DNA of 64,000 nucleotides from Sipunculus nudus. Taxonomy: Eukaryota; Annelida; Sipuncula; Golfingiida; Sipunculidae. Position numbers and translations under genes: made by a program. Below are positions 25,440 to 37,962 of the stretch, piece by piece (the first letter of the stretch is position 1; each line of letters opens with the position of its first letter). The stretch covers positions 3,998,601 to 4,062,600 of the forward strand of contig CM049319.1 of assembly GCA_026874595.1 (NCBI GenBank), in the 5' to 3' direction. The notes below the pieces were generated by a model. That model was not told the origin of the DNA and made no database searches. It saw only the letters and a list, made by a program, of their open reading frames with translations.

Positions 25440-25995
25440 TTGGAAAATGGCAACCACAGTATAGCATATATAGACAAATATGATATGGATAAAATGAAAA
25501 AGAATTATGTATACAAAAAAGACAATATGAGTCAAATAGAATGGTATTGACAAAAATACTTAGTTAAAAATGGTATATGCAGATAATGATATAGACAAAC
25601 AATATGGCATACAGAGAGATGGTATGGACCTCATGGCAAGAAGAAAATAACCATTGATTATAATATAAGAAACATGGACAAACATAGCAAAAACAAAGAC
25701 AAAGCAAAAACATGTGGCACAGACATAATGACAATAAGGCACAGCTCTAGCATGGACAAAAAGGTTCAGACAAACATGGCATATACAAAATAGCACAGAG
25801 GCCAAAACAAAAAAATGACATGGACAGTAATGGCTCTGACACTTGTGGCATGGACAAAAGAATTACAGATACACACTTTGGCATGGACAAAAACAGCACG
25901 GACAAAAACGGCAGGGACTAAGATGGTATGGACAAAAATGCTTTGACAAGCTTAGTTTAAATTAACAGAAATGGCACAGACAAAAATACCTTGTT
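25440..25995. repeat. Degenerate ATGGCATGGACAAAAA tandem array
   Basis: Variants of ATGGCATGGACAAAAA recur roughly every 17-25 bp. The array is A-rich on the plus strand, strongly degenerate and without a constant period. The minus-strand 81-codon frame at 25560-25805 is a by-product. Confidence 0.6.
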
Positions 25996-25999
25996 TAAA

Positions 26000-27600
26000 A
26001 GTAAACATGCAAACAGCACATAATGAATTGTTCGTTGTATATAGTTGATTTTACAGAAAGTTTGTCAAAATGTATATTTATATGAATGGTTTAGATTAAG
26101 ATTTTTATTTGCATTCCTGAACATATTTTAAAGTTTTCGGCAGTAACAAGGGGTGACAGATAGCAATTCTGCCTGAAGTGAAATTAATTTAGCTTGTTGA
26201 TCTGTTGATCTTGTTCTGCATATTTAAGGATCATCAGCATACAAAGGAATTTTTACAGTGTTGTTTAACTATTATCATGGTATTCATTATTTTAAAGAAT
26301 GTTTTCTATTGATAGAATACATAGATGATTGAAAAAAATTGAAATAAATAATAATGACAGTATGAGACATGTTTGCTGTTTATAGATTCCAGTATAATTC
26401 AGTTAAATCCCATTAAGTGTATGTTATGTAGTGAATTTTTAAAATAATAACAGACTTTTCTGCTTTTTATGGCATTGAGGTAAAAAAAAAGATTGAATAT
26501 GCAACAATGGTAAATGATATGGAATTTGCCAGACTCTCCAGCTATATGTAGAACTAAAATTATAATAATTTGTCAGCTACATTTTTTTTGCTGTTAATTG
26601 GATTCATTTGAGATAAAACTGAATATAATAATGTTTGATGATATTATTAGAGCAAAATGTCTAAGTCTGTGACTAAGATTAGTTTCTGTGCCTGGCTCTA
26701 CCTCTATTTATGGGAAACAGATAAAACAGAATAATAAGTGTGATATATAGATATATAATGTAGAATGTATCAGGCTTTTATGTCGGCAGCTTTGTAAAAC
26801 TTCTAAGATTCGTGGAGAGTGCAGCATTTCAGTGCCGGTCTCTGGAGAGAACATAGAGTTGATGATTGTTGATGATAAACTACAGACATCAGAGACAAGA
26901 ACTTACAGTAACGTGACATCTTTATTCCCATATTCTTTATCATGATTTATCATACGATATGTATCTAGACACGAGTCTGGCAAACACTGATGTCTCTGAG
27001 CTGACGCCCATTTGATGGTATGTCTGAACAAATAAAACCTATTTGTGCAGGATAAATATAGATTCTCAGAGACTCCCAAGTGGCAATGCTGCCAGTTCTC
27101 ACTCACACTGCTTTTCTGGCATTCCAGTTATGCAAGCAATGCTATCTACAATATGGTTATGGATAACTGGAAATGAAACGGTGATGAATACCTTCGATGA
27201 TTTTCAGAAAGTTTATCTTCGATTGACTTTTAAAGTTTTCAGCTCTGTCATCTGTACTGTTGACTATTATGGTATTGAAATTTTGCGCTTCTATTGATAC
27301 AGATGATTTTGATTTTATTGAAAATTTTTATTGAACATCTTGGATTTATCTTTTATCAGGGAGGTTATGTTTTCATTCTGTTCAAGAGGTTTTGAACTCC
27401 TCATTGTTTTCATCAGAGCCATCAGTAATTATAACAACAGGTCATAAATGGTATTTTCTCTTGTCAACATAAGCTTAAAATAACCATGTTCTTGAGTCTC
27501 TAAGGGTACAGAGTATTGAGACTTGATCTGTTCATAACCTAGATGAACTAGAATTATATAAAATTATATTAATTAATGGAAAGAGGATAAATATGATTAT
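26000..27600. other. AT-rich single-copy stretch, no gene seen
   Basis: An 84-codon plus-strand frame (27043-27297) and a 67-codon minus-strand frame overlap without a recognisable motif. No repeat family was recognised. This could be intron. Confidence 0.5.
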
Positions 27601-27611
27601 TGATGGCTCTG

Positions 27612-28393
27612 ACAAGAATCAGCATGATTATTTAGGACAGCCTTTACAAGAATCAGCATGATTATTTAGGACAGCCTTGACAAGAATCAGCATGATTATT
27701 TAGGACAGGCTTGACAAGAATCAGCATGATTATTTAGGACAGCCTTTACAAGAATCAGCATGATTATTTAGGACAGCCTTTACAAGAATCAGCATGATTA
27801 TTTAGGACAGCCTTGACAAGAATCAGCATGATTATTTAGGACAGGCTTGACAAGAATCAGCATGATTATTTAGGACAGGCTTGACAAGAATCAGCATGAT
27901 TATTTAGGACAGCCTTGACAAGAATCAACATGATTATTTAGGACAGCCTTGACAAGAATCAGCATGATTATTTAGGACAGGCTTGACAAGAATCAACATG
28001 ATTATTTAGGACAGCCTTGACAAGAATCAGCATGATTATTTAGGACAGCCTTGACAAGAATCAACATGATTATTTAGGACAGGCTTGACAAGAATCAGCA
28101 TGATTATTTAGGACAGCCTTGACAAGAATCAACATGATTATTTAGGACAGCCTTGACAAGAATCAGCATGATTATTTAGGACAGCCTTGACAAGAATCAA
28201 CATGATTATTTAGGACAGGCTTGACAAGAATCAGCATGATTATTTAGGACAGGCTTGACAAGAATCAACATGATTATTTAGGACAGCCTTGACAAGAATC
28301 AGCATGATTATTTAGGACAGCCTTGACAAGAATCAGCATGATTATTTAGGACAGCCTTTACAAGAATCAGTATGATTATTTAGGACAGTCTTG
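27612..28393. repeat. 34-bp minisatellite, 23 units, no indels
   Basis: The unit begins ACAAGAATCAGCATGATTAT and continues TTAGGACAGCCTTG (34 bp). First and last unit starts (27612, and 28394 for the degenerate next copy) are exactly 23 x 34 bp apart, so the array has no indels. Variation is confined mainly to three places: CAGCATG/CAACATG, CAGCC/CAGGC and CTTTAC/CTTGAC. Flanks on both sides hold clearly degenerate relatives (TCTGACAAGAATCAGG, TGACAAGAATAAGTCTGA), so the homogeneous core grew from an older array. No spacers are present, so it is not a CRISPR array. Confidence 0.95.
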
Positions 28394-28535
28394 ACAAGAA
28401 TTAATCTGATCATAAATGGCTGGTCTGACAAGAATCAGGACAGTTATCAATATCTCTGACAAGAATAAGTCTGACTGTTGATGGCCTTACCAGAATGTCT
28501 GTGATTATTGATGGCACTGACAAGAATTGATATCC
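28394..28535. repeat. Degenerate right flank of the 34-bp minisatellite
   Basis: Four or five loosely spaced copies of CTGACAAGAAT or its variants occur with 'TGATTATTGATGGC' phrases between them. They look like the older, unhomogenised form of the array. Confidence 0.65.
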
Positions 28536-29760
28536 AGAAGAGATCAGATCTTTGCCACAGCAAATTGAACATGTTTTAAGATTATATTTTATCTGTGTAA
28601 CCCTCCCCCCCCCCACCCAAAAAAAAAACAAGAAAAAAAAAACAATGTATCCAAGATTATCAGATTTTATCAAGATGCTTAAAGGCACAAATTAAGAGCA
28701 GCTGAAGCACATAGTCCTCTTGGTATCCTCAGACCATCAGTAAAATGTAGTACTCATATGTCTGTTCTTGCCTAACCCAAATTATATTAATACAAGGCAT
28801 GGTCATTCAAACAAAAAACGTTTTAGACTCTCCTGTCTTTTGAATAATCATATTTTATCAGTAAACCCCATGTTGCACTCAGTATGAGCATTTCATATGA
28901 GTCTCTTCTTTATGCTTTATTTTCATCTATATATAATCTGTCACCAAACCCCATCTGATGAACAATATTAACATTAATTTCCACAGATCACCAGCCCTAG
29001 TTACAATTTTCAGATAGCAGTTTTGCCAAAGGTATTACAAATATCAGGTCATAAATATATCATCAAAGATCAGATCTGTTATATGAAATGCATGTGATAT
29101 TAATATACACTAGGTACGTGTGTATGATATTCTAATGTTCAGTAGATATGTGTGTATGATATCTTTAATATAAAGTATAGATAGAGCTGCTCTGGTATAT
29201 ATCATCATTTCTACATCAGTTATTCCACAGACAGATATACAAATTATATTTATTATATGATGCTGACTGGGCTGTGACAGACAACCTGTCTCCTGACTCA
29301 GCAACTCTTGAAACATCTAAATTGACTCTGGCAGAAATTCCTGCTGTTGAACTGATTTTGTCTTGGTGGTCTGATGGCTGATTTTTATCAAACGCATGCT
29401 ACAGTCAGGATGAGATTGTGATTTGACATTAGCACAAGTAATTCTGTTGGTTGTTACAACATTGGTTTTTTTCATCCAGCCTTTGATTTTTGCCAGTTTG
29501 GTATAATTTCCCCTGACATGTTTTCCATTTGATTCCCCTTTGATCCTTTGAGGATTACATTGATTCAGTGAGTTCATGTCACTGCTTCCCTGGGCCACAC
29601 ACCTGGTTTATAGTCTCTGTCTGTCTCACTCAAGTTTCATTCAGATCATGCAGCTTTAAAATTTATTATTGACAGTGCATTTAGACTCATTAAAAACAGC
29701 ATTTCTTAATGTTTTCTGGATAGCAAGAATTGACATGGATGGTTTGTATTATTCCTCGTG
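28536..29760. other. Single-copy stretch, no gene seen
   Basis: A C-run with A-run (about 28604-28640) is the only low-complexity feature. The 93-codon minus-strand frame (29317-29598) is Lys/Asn/Ser-rich with no recognised motif. Nothing else is supported. Confidence 0.5.

Positions 29761-29762
<2 letters not shown>

Positions 29763-29844
<82 letters not shown>
29763..29844. repeat. (TA)n microsatellite
   Basis: About 80 bp of almost pure TA/AT dinucleotide with one AG interruption near 29813-29815. Open frames encoding (YI)n across it are artefacts. Confidence 0.95.
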
Positions 29845-29846
<2 letters not shown>

Positions 29847-29947
29847 TCCATACTTACATTTTCATGACGTTGCATGACATAAAGCTAAACATTTATTTTC
29901 AAAAATTATTTTGAAAGAAATGTTGTGGAAACACAGGTAGATAATCA

Positions 29948-30120
29948 TGTTTGAATATTGTATATCAACTTTAGAGGTATATGTCCATCACGTTTCAGTG
30001 CATCAACCTGCCTGGTGGCCTTGGCCCCCAGAACAATCTTGGCCTCATCCAGGGCCCATTTCGTTAATTGACAAATATATGGTGTGTCCACAAATTTTGT
30101 CAAGAGGACAACCATCCAGT
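29948..30120 (-). CDS. Possible terminal exon, unrecognised protein
   Basis: On the minus strand an acceptor-like site (branch-like CTAAT, then a C-rich tract ending CCCCCAAG) precedes 30120. From there a frame of about 57 codons runs to a stop at 29948-29945 without low-complexity bias. It contains WMVVLLTKFVDTPYI and LDEAKIVLGAKATRQ, which look like ordinary soluble-protein sequence. The frame extends upstream to 140 codons, but that part looks non-coding. CAG-GTTGAT inside it could be a weak donor, making this an internal exon instead. I do not recognise the family. Confidence 0.3.
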
Positions 30121-30369
30121 CTTGGGGGAGGGTGAATGGGTAATTAGTCAAACTATGAGGTGTGCTGTCTGTGGTCCCCAGGTGAGTTGGAGCAGAATGC
30201 ACCTGATGACCTCTGTAACAGCAGCTATTTATAGTCACAATGTACTTTGGTAGAATCGAGGGTTGAGGTACTATACCCACCACAAAAATATTAGCAGTAC
30301 TATGTCCACAAAACCAAACCTGCATCAGCAGTGCTGCATCCACAAAACTAAACCAGCAGCACTGCATAT

Positions 30370-30722
30370 AATATATAAGACTGAGTGCCAGTTTCAGTTC
30401 TTTTTCCTGTATATGAAGTAGGATTAGGGATGAAAGGAGTAACAGGTTTTGGACTCAAGTAATCAATATACATTACCAGACTCAAACTTGAGTACTATTT
30501 GAAATGGCAGTATGTAATCTAAAGATATAACTTTAACATTTGTATATAAATGCAAAATTTCTCCCAGTGAATTAATAGATATAAATAGAGTGTAAATCCA
30601 CTCCAAAATAAGCAAGTATTTTATATGTAATTGGTTATTATGTAGCAGAAGAAAATTAGTGTCTTGACACACTATGCTAAATTGACTAGAAGAAGTGGAG
30701 GTTATAATTTAAAGTCAAACAG
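30370..30722. other. AT-rich stretch, nothing recognised
   Basis: No repeat, RNA or coding signal is seen. Confidence 0.5.
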
Positions 30723-30725
30723 TAA

Positions 30726-30964
30726 GGCAAAGAAAATAAAAGGTAGGATTATTAGGCACCTCACGCATCAGTTTTCACCCCACGCGCCAACAATTTTTAT
30801 TTTCATTTTCAGTAGAAACTTACTAATTTGAGCTCCAGCTGCTCAGACATTTCTTCCAAAAAGATTAAACAATACAATTTTGATATCCAAAGAATGGTAA
30901 AATAATTGCCTGTCCACATTGATTTCTTGAAAAAAATGTCTGAGAACCAAACCTTTTTTTTGCC
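30726..30964. mobile_element. TAA-flanked MITE (PIF/Harbinger-like), copy 1
   Basis: The left end GGCAAAGAAAATAAAAGG and right end CCTTTTTTTTGCC are inverted, with TAA directly repeated on both sides (30723-30725 and 30965-30967). The subterminal GGCACCTCACGCATCAG segment matches, inverted, the interior of the 61380-61715 copy (GATGCGGG... and the GAAACTTAC/GAGCTCCAGCTGC stretch). A TWA target duplication with GGCC-like ends is typical of PIF/Harbinger MITEs. 239 bp, no coding. Confidence 0.65.
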
Positions 30965-30969
30965 TAAAA

Positions 30970-32225
30970 AATAAGAATTGCCTGCAAGTTTGCAGTAACT
31001 ACTATCATTTAGTGGTGCATGCATGTACTCACATACAAGTACTTGAGCCACAAAGTATTGGGCAGTGCAGCACTGCAAAGCAAAACAGGCAAAAGTTCAA
31101 CTTTCTCAGCTTTGCAATGCCAGAGCAATGCCCAGCTGTTCATTAAGTATGGAATATTTGCAGCAGACAAAAATTATTTCCATTTAGCTGTCCAGTCAGT
31201 CTTGTTTTGTCTCTGAATGTTTTAAATTTCTATTATAAATATTCCATCAAGATTCATCAATTTGCTTGTCGTCTAGTTTGATGATGTATTGTTTTACCTG
31301 GCAGCCTTAAATTATTAATTGGGTCAATTTAAACTTGACAGTTTTTCTATCAAATAGGAGTTGTTTTGAGTCTTGGTTATCACCTTTTTTGCACACCAAC
31401 TAAATAGGTTAAAAATGTTTGAATATTGTGAATTGGTGAAAATGTTTCCAGTATGCTTCAAGAATTCACATAAGCATGCAGCAGTGCAGTTTGTATTGGC
31501 AATTTGTCAATATGGCATGAAACATATACCAACCATAAAACTGCTCACAGTGTATGACAGATCATTTTAAAATGTGCTATATGACAGTCAAATAAATTTC
31601 AACAAAATACACAAGAAATATTTCTTAAATTTTGGTGATTTGGTGAATGGATCATAAAAATTTTGATTCAGCTAAATTTAATTGTATATGTTGAATCCCA
31701 GTGATCACTTCTGAATCTGAATGCATCAGTTCTTGATAGGTGATTGCATTCTTGATTGCATCTACAATAAAATACACAATTATATTGCTAGGTTTTAGTA
31801 CTTTACTTTAAGTGTCTCTGAAAATCTGTGATATCCTCTGAGGACAAGCAAAGATTAAGTACAGATCTAAGATGTCCTAGGACTGACTAGGTAACTTTTT
31901 TTTTTTGGAAGACAGAGTGCAGATGCGCTTTGGTTTCGGTGGAAGTTGAGCGTTATGACAGATGAGCAGAATAACCACATCGTAATCAATCTACACTCTG
32001 AAGGTGAACCTGATGGGCGGCAGACCATGCAAATCTTTCAGATTCTCTATCTGCTCTCACACTAAGCTCGATACATCATACAGGTCTTTGAGGCTATCAC
32101 GGGTAAGCCTGTCTGGAAGGATAAGTCTCTGTTACTGGTCTCTCCCTGTCAGAGCAAGGTCACTAAGTGTCACAAGGTCATGATCAGTTATAGTGCACAG
32201 GTTGAAATTTAAATAAGGAACCTTA
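30970..32225. other. Single-copy stretch, no gene seen
   Basis: Only short frames (65 codons), no recognised repeat family. A ten-T run lies at about 31896-31905. Confidence 0.5.
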
Positions 32226-32228
32226 ATT

Positions 32229-33412
32229 GTATCCGCCAAAACAAAGTTTTGCGGACACTATGTTTTTGACTGGGTTCCGCCGCCGCCGCGGCGTTCGTTT
32301 CCGGAGAACTCCTCTGAGACTACTGGACGGATTTTTCTGAAACTTACACCAATTATCGGGTCACATGTGAACTGGTACCTAATTGATTGGCCTTGACCTC
32401 TGACCTTTCATCTCTGCCCAGCGTCCGTTTGTGCGTCTGTTTCCACACTTAAACCCACATATCTCGGGAACCGTTTGACCGTTCAGGAAAAAAATTTTGT
32501 ACAAATGTTGCCCTAGGATAGCTTTATAACATACACAAAAAATTGTGGCACTACCTGCAACCATGTTTGCTCAGTGTCCATCTGTTCATCTGCTTTATGT
32601 TAAAATCACTCATATCTCTGCAGTGGTTTGACTAATTCACCTGAAATTCGGCATGCATTTACATCCTAGATAGGTTTCTTGATTTTATGACAGGTGGCGC
32701 CACCTACATTCACGTTCACGCTGTTGACATCCATGCTTATATGTCCGGACTGGTTCGACTAATCAGGAAAAAAAATTTTTGTACAAATGTAGCCCTTGGA
32801 CAGCTTTATAACATACACAAAAATGGTGGCACCACCTGCAGCCATTTTTGCACAGTGTCCATCTGTTTGTCTGCCTTTGGTTGAAATCACTCATATCTCT
32901 GCAGTGGTTTGACCAAATTACCTGTAATTCAGCATGCATATACATCCTGGATAGCTTTCTTGATTTTATGACAGGTGGCGCCAGCTTCATTCACATTCAC
33001 GCTGCAGACATTAATGCTTATATCTCCGGACTTGTTTGACCAATCAGGAAAAAATTTTGTACAAATGTAGCCCTTGGATAGCTTTATAACATACACAAAA
33101 ATGGTGGCGCCACCTGCAGCCATTTTTGCACAGCGTCCATCTCTTTGTCTGTTGTGGGATAAAATCACTCATATCTCTGCAGTGGTTTGACTTTTCCACC
33201 TGAAATTTTGCATGTGTATACATCTTGGATAGTTTCTGGTTAAAAAAACAGGTGGCGCCACCTACAATCATGTTAACGTGGCAGACATTCATTCTAATAT
33301 GTAACACATGTAACTCTATTTCCCCTTGCCACTCAATCCATGCCTCACTTCACCCGTCCTACTCAGATTTTGGCAGATACACGTAGTCGCTTGTCAACTA
33401 CCCATATTCTAG
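32229..33412 (+). mobile_element. F2 miniature element, copy 2 (most intact)
   Basis: The head hairpin reads GTATCCGCCAAAAC, loop AAA, GTTTTGCGGACAC. A CCGCCGCCGCGG patch follows, then TGACCTCTGACCT at 32394-32406. Body units of about 130-150 bp each carry 'TCATATCTCTGCAGTGGTTTG' and GGTGGCGCCACC palindromes (32694, 33104, 33250). Near the right end TTTTGGCAGATAC is an inverted copy of the head stem with one mismatch. A short GTAGT...ACTAC pairing follows and the element ends ATATTCTAG. All open frames inside follow the repeat units and are not genes. Confidence 0.8.
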
Positions 33413-34900
33413 GTGACACAAATGATACTGTTACCTGGGCTGAGATAATAAGGTTCATCAGTAAATGTTTCCTGCAGTTAAATGTAGTTTTAGCAATTTA
33501 TTTGTCTTTAATAGATATTTGTAAAAAATAATAAGCAAATATATAAAATAACTGAAAATCATAGAAATAAATTAAACAACATGCACATAATCATGCTCCA
33601 GAATCACTCTGTACAAATATCACTCTGAGTTATCAGTCAAATTTTTAAATACCTTTTTCATCATCGAACAAGCAGATGCATAAACAGACAAAAAACTTTG
33701 GGATTTGATCAAATCCCATTAAAACCTCCATTAAAAACTCTTTTTGAAGGTAACATCTTCTAACACAGAAAGTAAAGAATTATGACAGTCATGCAGGCAA
33801 GGATTATCACATGGCCTCCACCAATCATTGTTGGCGAAGGTCACAAATGGAACCAGGGGAACATGGCTTGGGAGGTATTAAGGACCTACAAGTTGATTCC
33901 TTGGAAGAAAGTACATCAAGGTATCTAGTAGTACAGATTTCAAAAGCTGCAGACTATATCGTGGCAACTGGTGAAAATTTCACTCAGAGATGGACTTAAT
34001 GCTTTTATGCCTTGTTTGTGATCATGAAAGTCACGATAGTGTCCAGACACCAAAATATTTTCCTTTTGATGTTGTTTTATCTGAAGTTTTAAAGTCATAG
34101 CATTGAAACTTATGATGGGCTCTCAATTTAACATACTGTCTTGAAAATAAATGACATTTATATAAAAAATATTTTTATTCCTATCAAGTATTTTAATGGG
34201 AACTCAGTATTTGTATGTGCTATTAAACAACTTGCTGCAGTAGTGAACATTAAAACAGACAGCTTGCTGATTTAATGAACAAGAAACATGACAAAAATTA
34301 TCTTAACTGATTTATGTGACATCTATAGAGCATAGTTATTTTGACCACAAAATGCTAAAAAATATACATTGTATTGATAAAATGTAACAACAAAATAATG
34401 AATCCCTCGTAATAACATGCTCAGTTTTTATCAATAATGTGGAAACATATTATTATTGAGCTTGGAGAAACCACATTAGTTTCGTATTGATGGGATAAAA
34501 ATTTCATTTGCCTATATGAGAGATGGATTCCAGCCGGAGTTTAAGTTTCATTAATGGTGTGAATTATGACTCCCCATTCATTACAGCTAGAAACCCAACT
34601 TGACCTGGTAGAGATGGGTAAATAGCCTTCCTATTGATCTCCTGCTTTGGACCATATCCCTGTGCCAGTTCCATAATGTTCAAATTAGCAGCAGCTAAAC
34701 ACAAGAGCGGTGGTCATTGGTTTCATTATCGGTGATTTCAGCATCAGGTTTTTCAGCTGTGCAGACGGTGTCTAATTGAAGAATGTCTGGATAATAAAAA
34801 AATCAAAAGAAGCTTGATGGAGTAGCTCAGTGTGGCCCCTTTAACAAGTCACCAGGAGCTCTAACCTCCTGTCACCTTTTTCTGTCTGATATCTTTTGAT
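33413..34900. other. AT-rich single-copy stretch, no gene seen
   Basis: No repeat family, RNA gene or coding-like frame longer than 63 codons. Confidence 0.5.
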
Positions 34901-34902
34901 GG

Positions 34903-35772
34903 AGCTCAGCTGACCTTTACCAGCTTAGCTATAGCTGTCACCATCCGTCCAGCCTACCACCTGCACTGATGTCCATGAAAGAAACAGCCATTTAGGCTAC
35001 AGATTTAAAATCTGGCATGGAATTGCATTTTGGCAAGTATTCATACCAAACTTGAAACCAGACAGCTTGTTTTAGGCCATACATATTTTTTTCCTTTAAA
35101 TGTACCGTTTATATCTTTACCTCTAGGCTTGAATTCATTCAATTTATTTCCCATTTAATCTGTGTTTATATGTTAGATGGTAATTAGGTCACCATAGTGT
35201 CATTCATCAAAATCATTACCTTGAACTAATCCCAACTTAAGACACCAAGCCACCGCTCCTTCACTATAAATGGACTAACCCGTAAACACCCCTCTGATAA
35301 AATAAACCCCTCCTGGCTTCCTCACCTAGCATAGAGAGTGGGAGAGACTCCAATTTTTCCACTTGTTGGCTTAGGGTTGTGATCTCCACCCTGTGCCATA
35401 TTGTACAAGTCACTTATTTCATGACCCCCTGGCATGCCTTAGATGAAGAAGCTACTGTCTAGCCTCAAAGACTGATTCAACTGCATCTTGTAGCATTTAC
35501 TGCAAGTCAATCTGTCACTTAATTAACTTTAAGGATTAGCTCAGTGTAGCATGTTTCATCTTAATAATAATAAATATCCCAAAATTTGATCAGAACTTTT
35601 GGCCCTTCAGGTGATTTTAAACTAAATTTCTGTGTTGTTAACCTATACCCAATCAAACCTATGGCAAATGATCATGTGAATGGGTTTTCAGTTTGCTTGC
35701 TCTTGTCTAACGTTGTATGTGAGCGTGCCTTTGCTATTACAGCAAATGCAGCTGAGCAGCGTAGCTGACAGG
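34903..35772 (+). mobile_element. Old, diverged F1 copy
   Basis: GGAGCTCAGCTGACCTTTACCAGCTTAGCTATAG at the left resembles an F1 head with a decayed second stem, followed by CACCATCCGTCC. At about 35749 GCAGCTGAGCAGCG resembles an F1 tail, but the GGGTCCCTTG end is lost. The interior is too diverged to align by eye. The call rests on the two ends only. Confidence 0.35.
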
Positions 35773-35774
35773 TC

Positions 35775-36935
35775 ACTGGTGCTGCTCTAAATAGGACAAT
35801 GTAAATTTACATAAATCCTACTTACACAGCTGCTTTATAGTTTTGTTTGGCTCTGATCACATGTTATTACAGCAATTTTATATTCATTTTGTTATTTGTT
35901 TCAACATTACCCCAAATACTGTCTTCAAGCATCACTGCAGATAGTAATGACTTGTGGTACAATGTCACTTTTTACATGCAGTACAGTTCATCTCCAGTTT
36001 ATTTTATGACATGGGGGCATGTAGAGGCTGTAGAGAGTGAATGATATTTGGAGCTTACAAGTGAGCCTGGGGGCTTTACAGACCACTATTAAACTGACTG
36101 TTAGGGACCAAACAGCTTTCTGGAACACTGCTGCCCTAATCTTCTAAAGCAAGCCTCTGGGTCCTGTCTGTGGCTGTGTTCATCACTGTATATAATTACA
36201 TCGGTCTCTGAGAGTCAAAGTTTGTTCTCAATTTAAGCTTAAAACCCATGTGAACAATATGTGTGTAAAATTTTGGTTAAAAGGTAGATGATAATATTTG
36301 TTTACTTACATTATTAGTTCATTTTGGTGGGATACAAAAGTTTTCTGGTAAAATGTTAACAACGCGTGGACTCACTCTCTGCTATTCATCTGTTTTAATG
36401 AAGTAATGATTCTTTGTGTGAGTAAACACAGTCCATGTGTCTGTTTACCATAACAGTCTGAGGTATGATCTTGCACATGTCAAAGAAGAAACATGAGAGA
36501 AGAAAGATAGAAAAAACACCAATTAAAAGCTTGGAAAATCTTGATTTGTGGAGCTATGTAGAATGGCGGACAGGTAGTCTTCATGATATGTTGATGTTTT
36601 AGGCCACTAACTGCACCCAGAGTATGATGTTTCCACTTTCATCTAGGAGTGAAGTTGTAGAGTGTATGGTTGTTCAAGAACAAAATATTTGCCGATATGA
36701 TAATATTATAAGGAGAGAACACTATATTTCATGTAAATTCAGCATACCTCATCTGTGAATAGGCCCCATTAAAACATGTTTGTGTAAAATGTGTGTGTAT
36801 GTTTGAACTTGCAGAAGCCTGTAGTAGTAGTACAGGAAGCTAATAGATCTAATGGACCCTCCCTTTAAAAAGGCACAGGCCTTGCATCGTTTTGCCTGCA
36901 CAGACAGACCTTATAAGTAAACAAAATATGCATGC
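35775..36935. other. Single-copy stretch, no gene seen
   Basis: No coding-like or repeat signal recognised. Confidence 0.5.
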
Positions 36936-37272
36936 AATAGGGAACAGTCACCAGACCTGCAAAATTGATGTACCTTATCAAGCGCTGGGTCAAGTTGGAA
37001 TAAAGGTGACCTTGAAGCATTTTTCAAGGTCACAGCAGTGAAAATGGTAAAAATGATGTTAAAGCAATAACTGGACAAGAACTTCAGGTAAAGGCACCAT
37101 AGTTGCACCATTGATGCACCTTATCACGTGCTGGGTCAAGTTGGAATACAAATGACCTTGAAGCATTTTTCAAGGACACAGCAGCAATAATCCTAAAATG
37201 AATTTCACACAATAATCTAATACTTATAAAAGGAATTCAGTTCACGTTTGTGCGCAATGTTCTCTAAAACCG

Positions 37273-37845
37273 CGCTGTGTACAATATTGTGCCATACATA
37301 ATTTTAATGGTTATTATCCCCGCAGTGACATAAGTGTATGAAAATAAATAATTTTTAATATACATATAATTTTGAGTGATTTTTCCGTTTTTTTACCGAG
37401 CACAGCCGAACTGTCTTCGGCAATCACCGGAATGTGGGCATCGTGGTCACTTAACCTCTAACACTAAGGACTATTGTTCATATGAATAACGCTTGCTTTC
37501 AATGAGGGATTTGACCCACGTGCGTGGTCAGTAAAAGAGAAAAACACATGTTTCTCGCGCTGTGTACAATATTGTGCCATACATAATTTTAAAGGTTATT
37601 ATCCCAGCAGTGTCATAGGCAATATGAAAATAAATAATTTTTAATATACATATAATTTTGAGTGATTTTTCCGTTTTTTTACCGAGCACAGCCGAACTGT
37701 CTTTGGCAATCACCGGAATGCCTGCATCGTGGTCACTTAACCTCTAACACTAAGGACTATTGTTCATATGAATAACGCTTGCTTTCAATGAGGGATTTGA
37801 CCCACGTGCGTGGTCAGTAAAAGAGAAAAACACATGTTTCTCGCT
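37273..37845. repeat. 286-bp tandem duplication inside the Helitron
   Basis: The stretch beginning CGCTGTGTACAATATTGTG at 37273 is repeated beginning at about 37558. Landmarks CCGTTTTTTTACCGAGCAC (37385 and 37671) and CCTCTAACACTAAGG (37455 and 37741) are both 286 bp apart. The copies are nearly identical except around 37320-37345 versus 37606-37630. Each has GCCGAACTGTCTTCGGC (or TTTGGC), a 6-bp stem hairpin. The duplication is younger than most repeats here. Confidence 0.9.
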
Positions 37846-37962
37846 TATGAAATGGAGAGTTCAACCCAGGAGGATTAATGACAAAACCTAATTCAAGGTC
37901 CCAATTTCAGGAACATGCGTGGGGTGGGGTGGAGTGGTGTCTAGGGTTTCAGGCCTCAAAAT

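Noticed and set aside
27612-28393. Regular 34-bp repeats resembling a CRISPR array
   Set aside because: The repeats are head to tail with no spacers and the context is eukaryotic; it is a minisatellite.
29669-29914. Frames on both strands encoding (YI)n
   Set aside because: They are translations of the (TA)n microsatellite.
32379-33307. Overlapping minus-strand frames with similar peptides (and the matching sets at 3431-4196 and 57031-58098)
   Set aside because: These are repeat units of F2 read through; they have stops and shifts between units and no domain.
37273-37845. Two 286-bp copies as long terminal repeats of a retrotransposon
   Set aside because: The copies are directly adjacent with no internal region, no primer-binding site or polypurine tract, and both lie inside a well-bounded Helitron.
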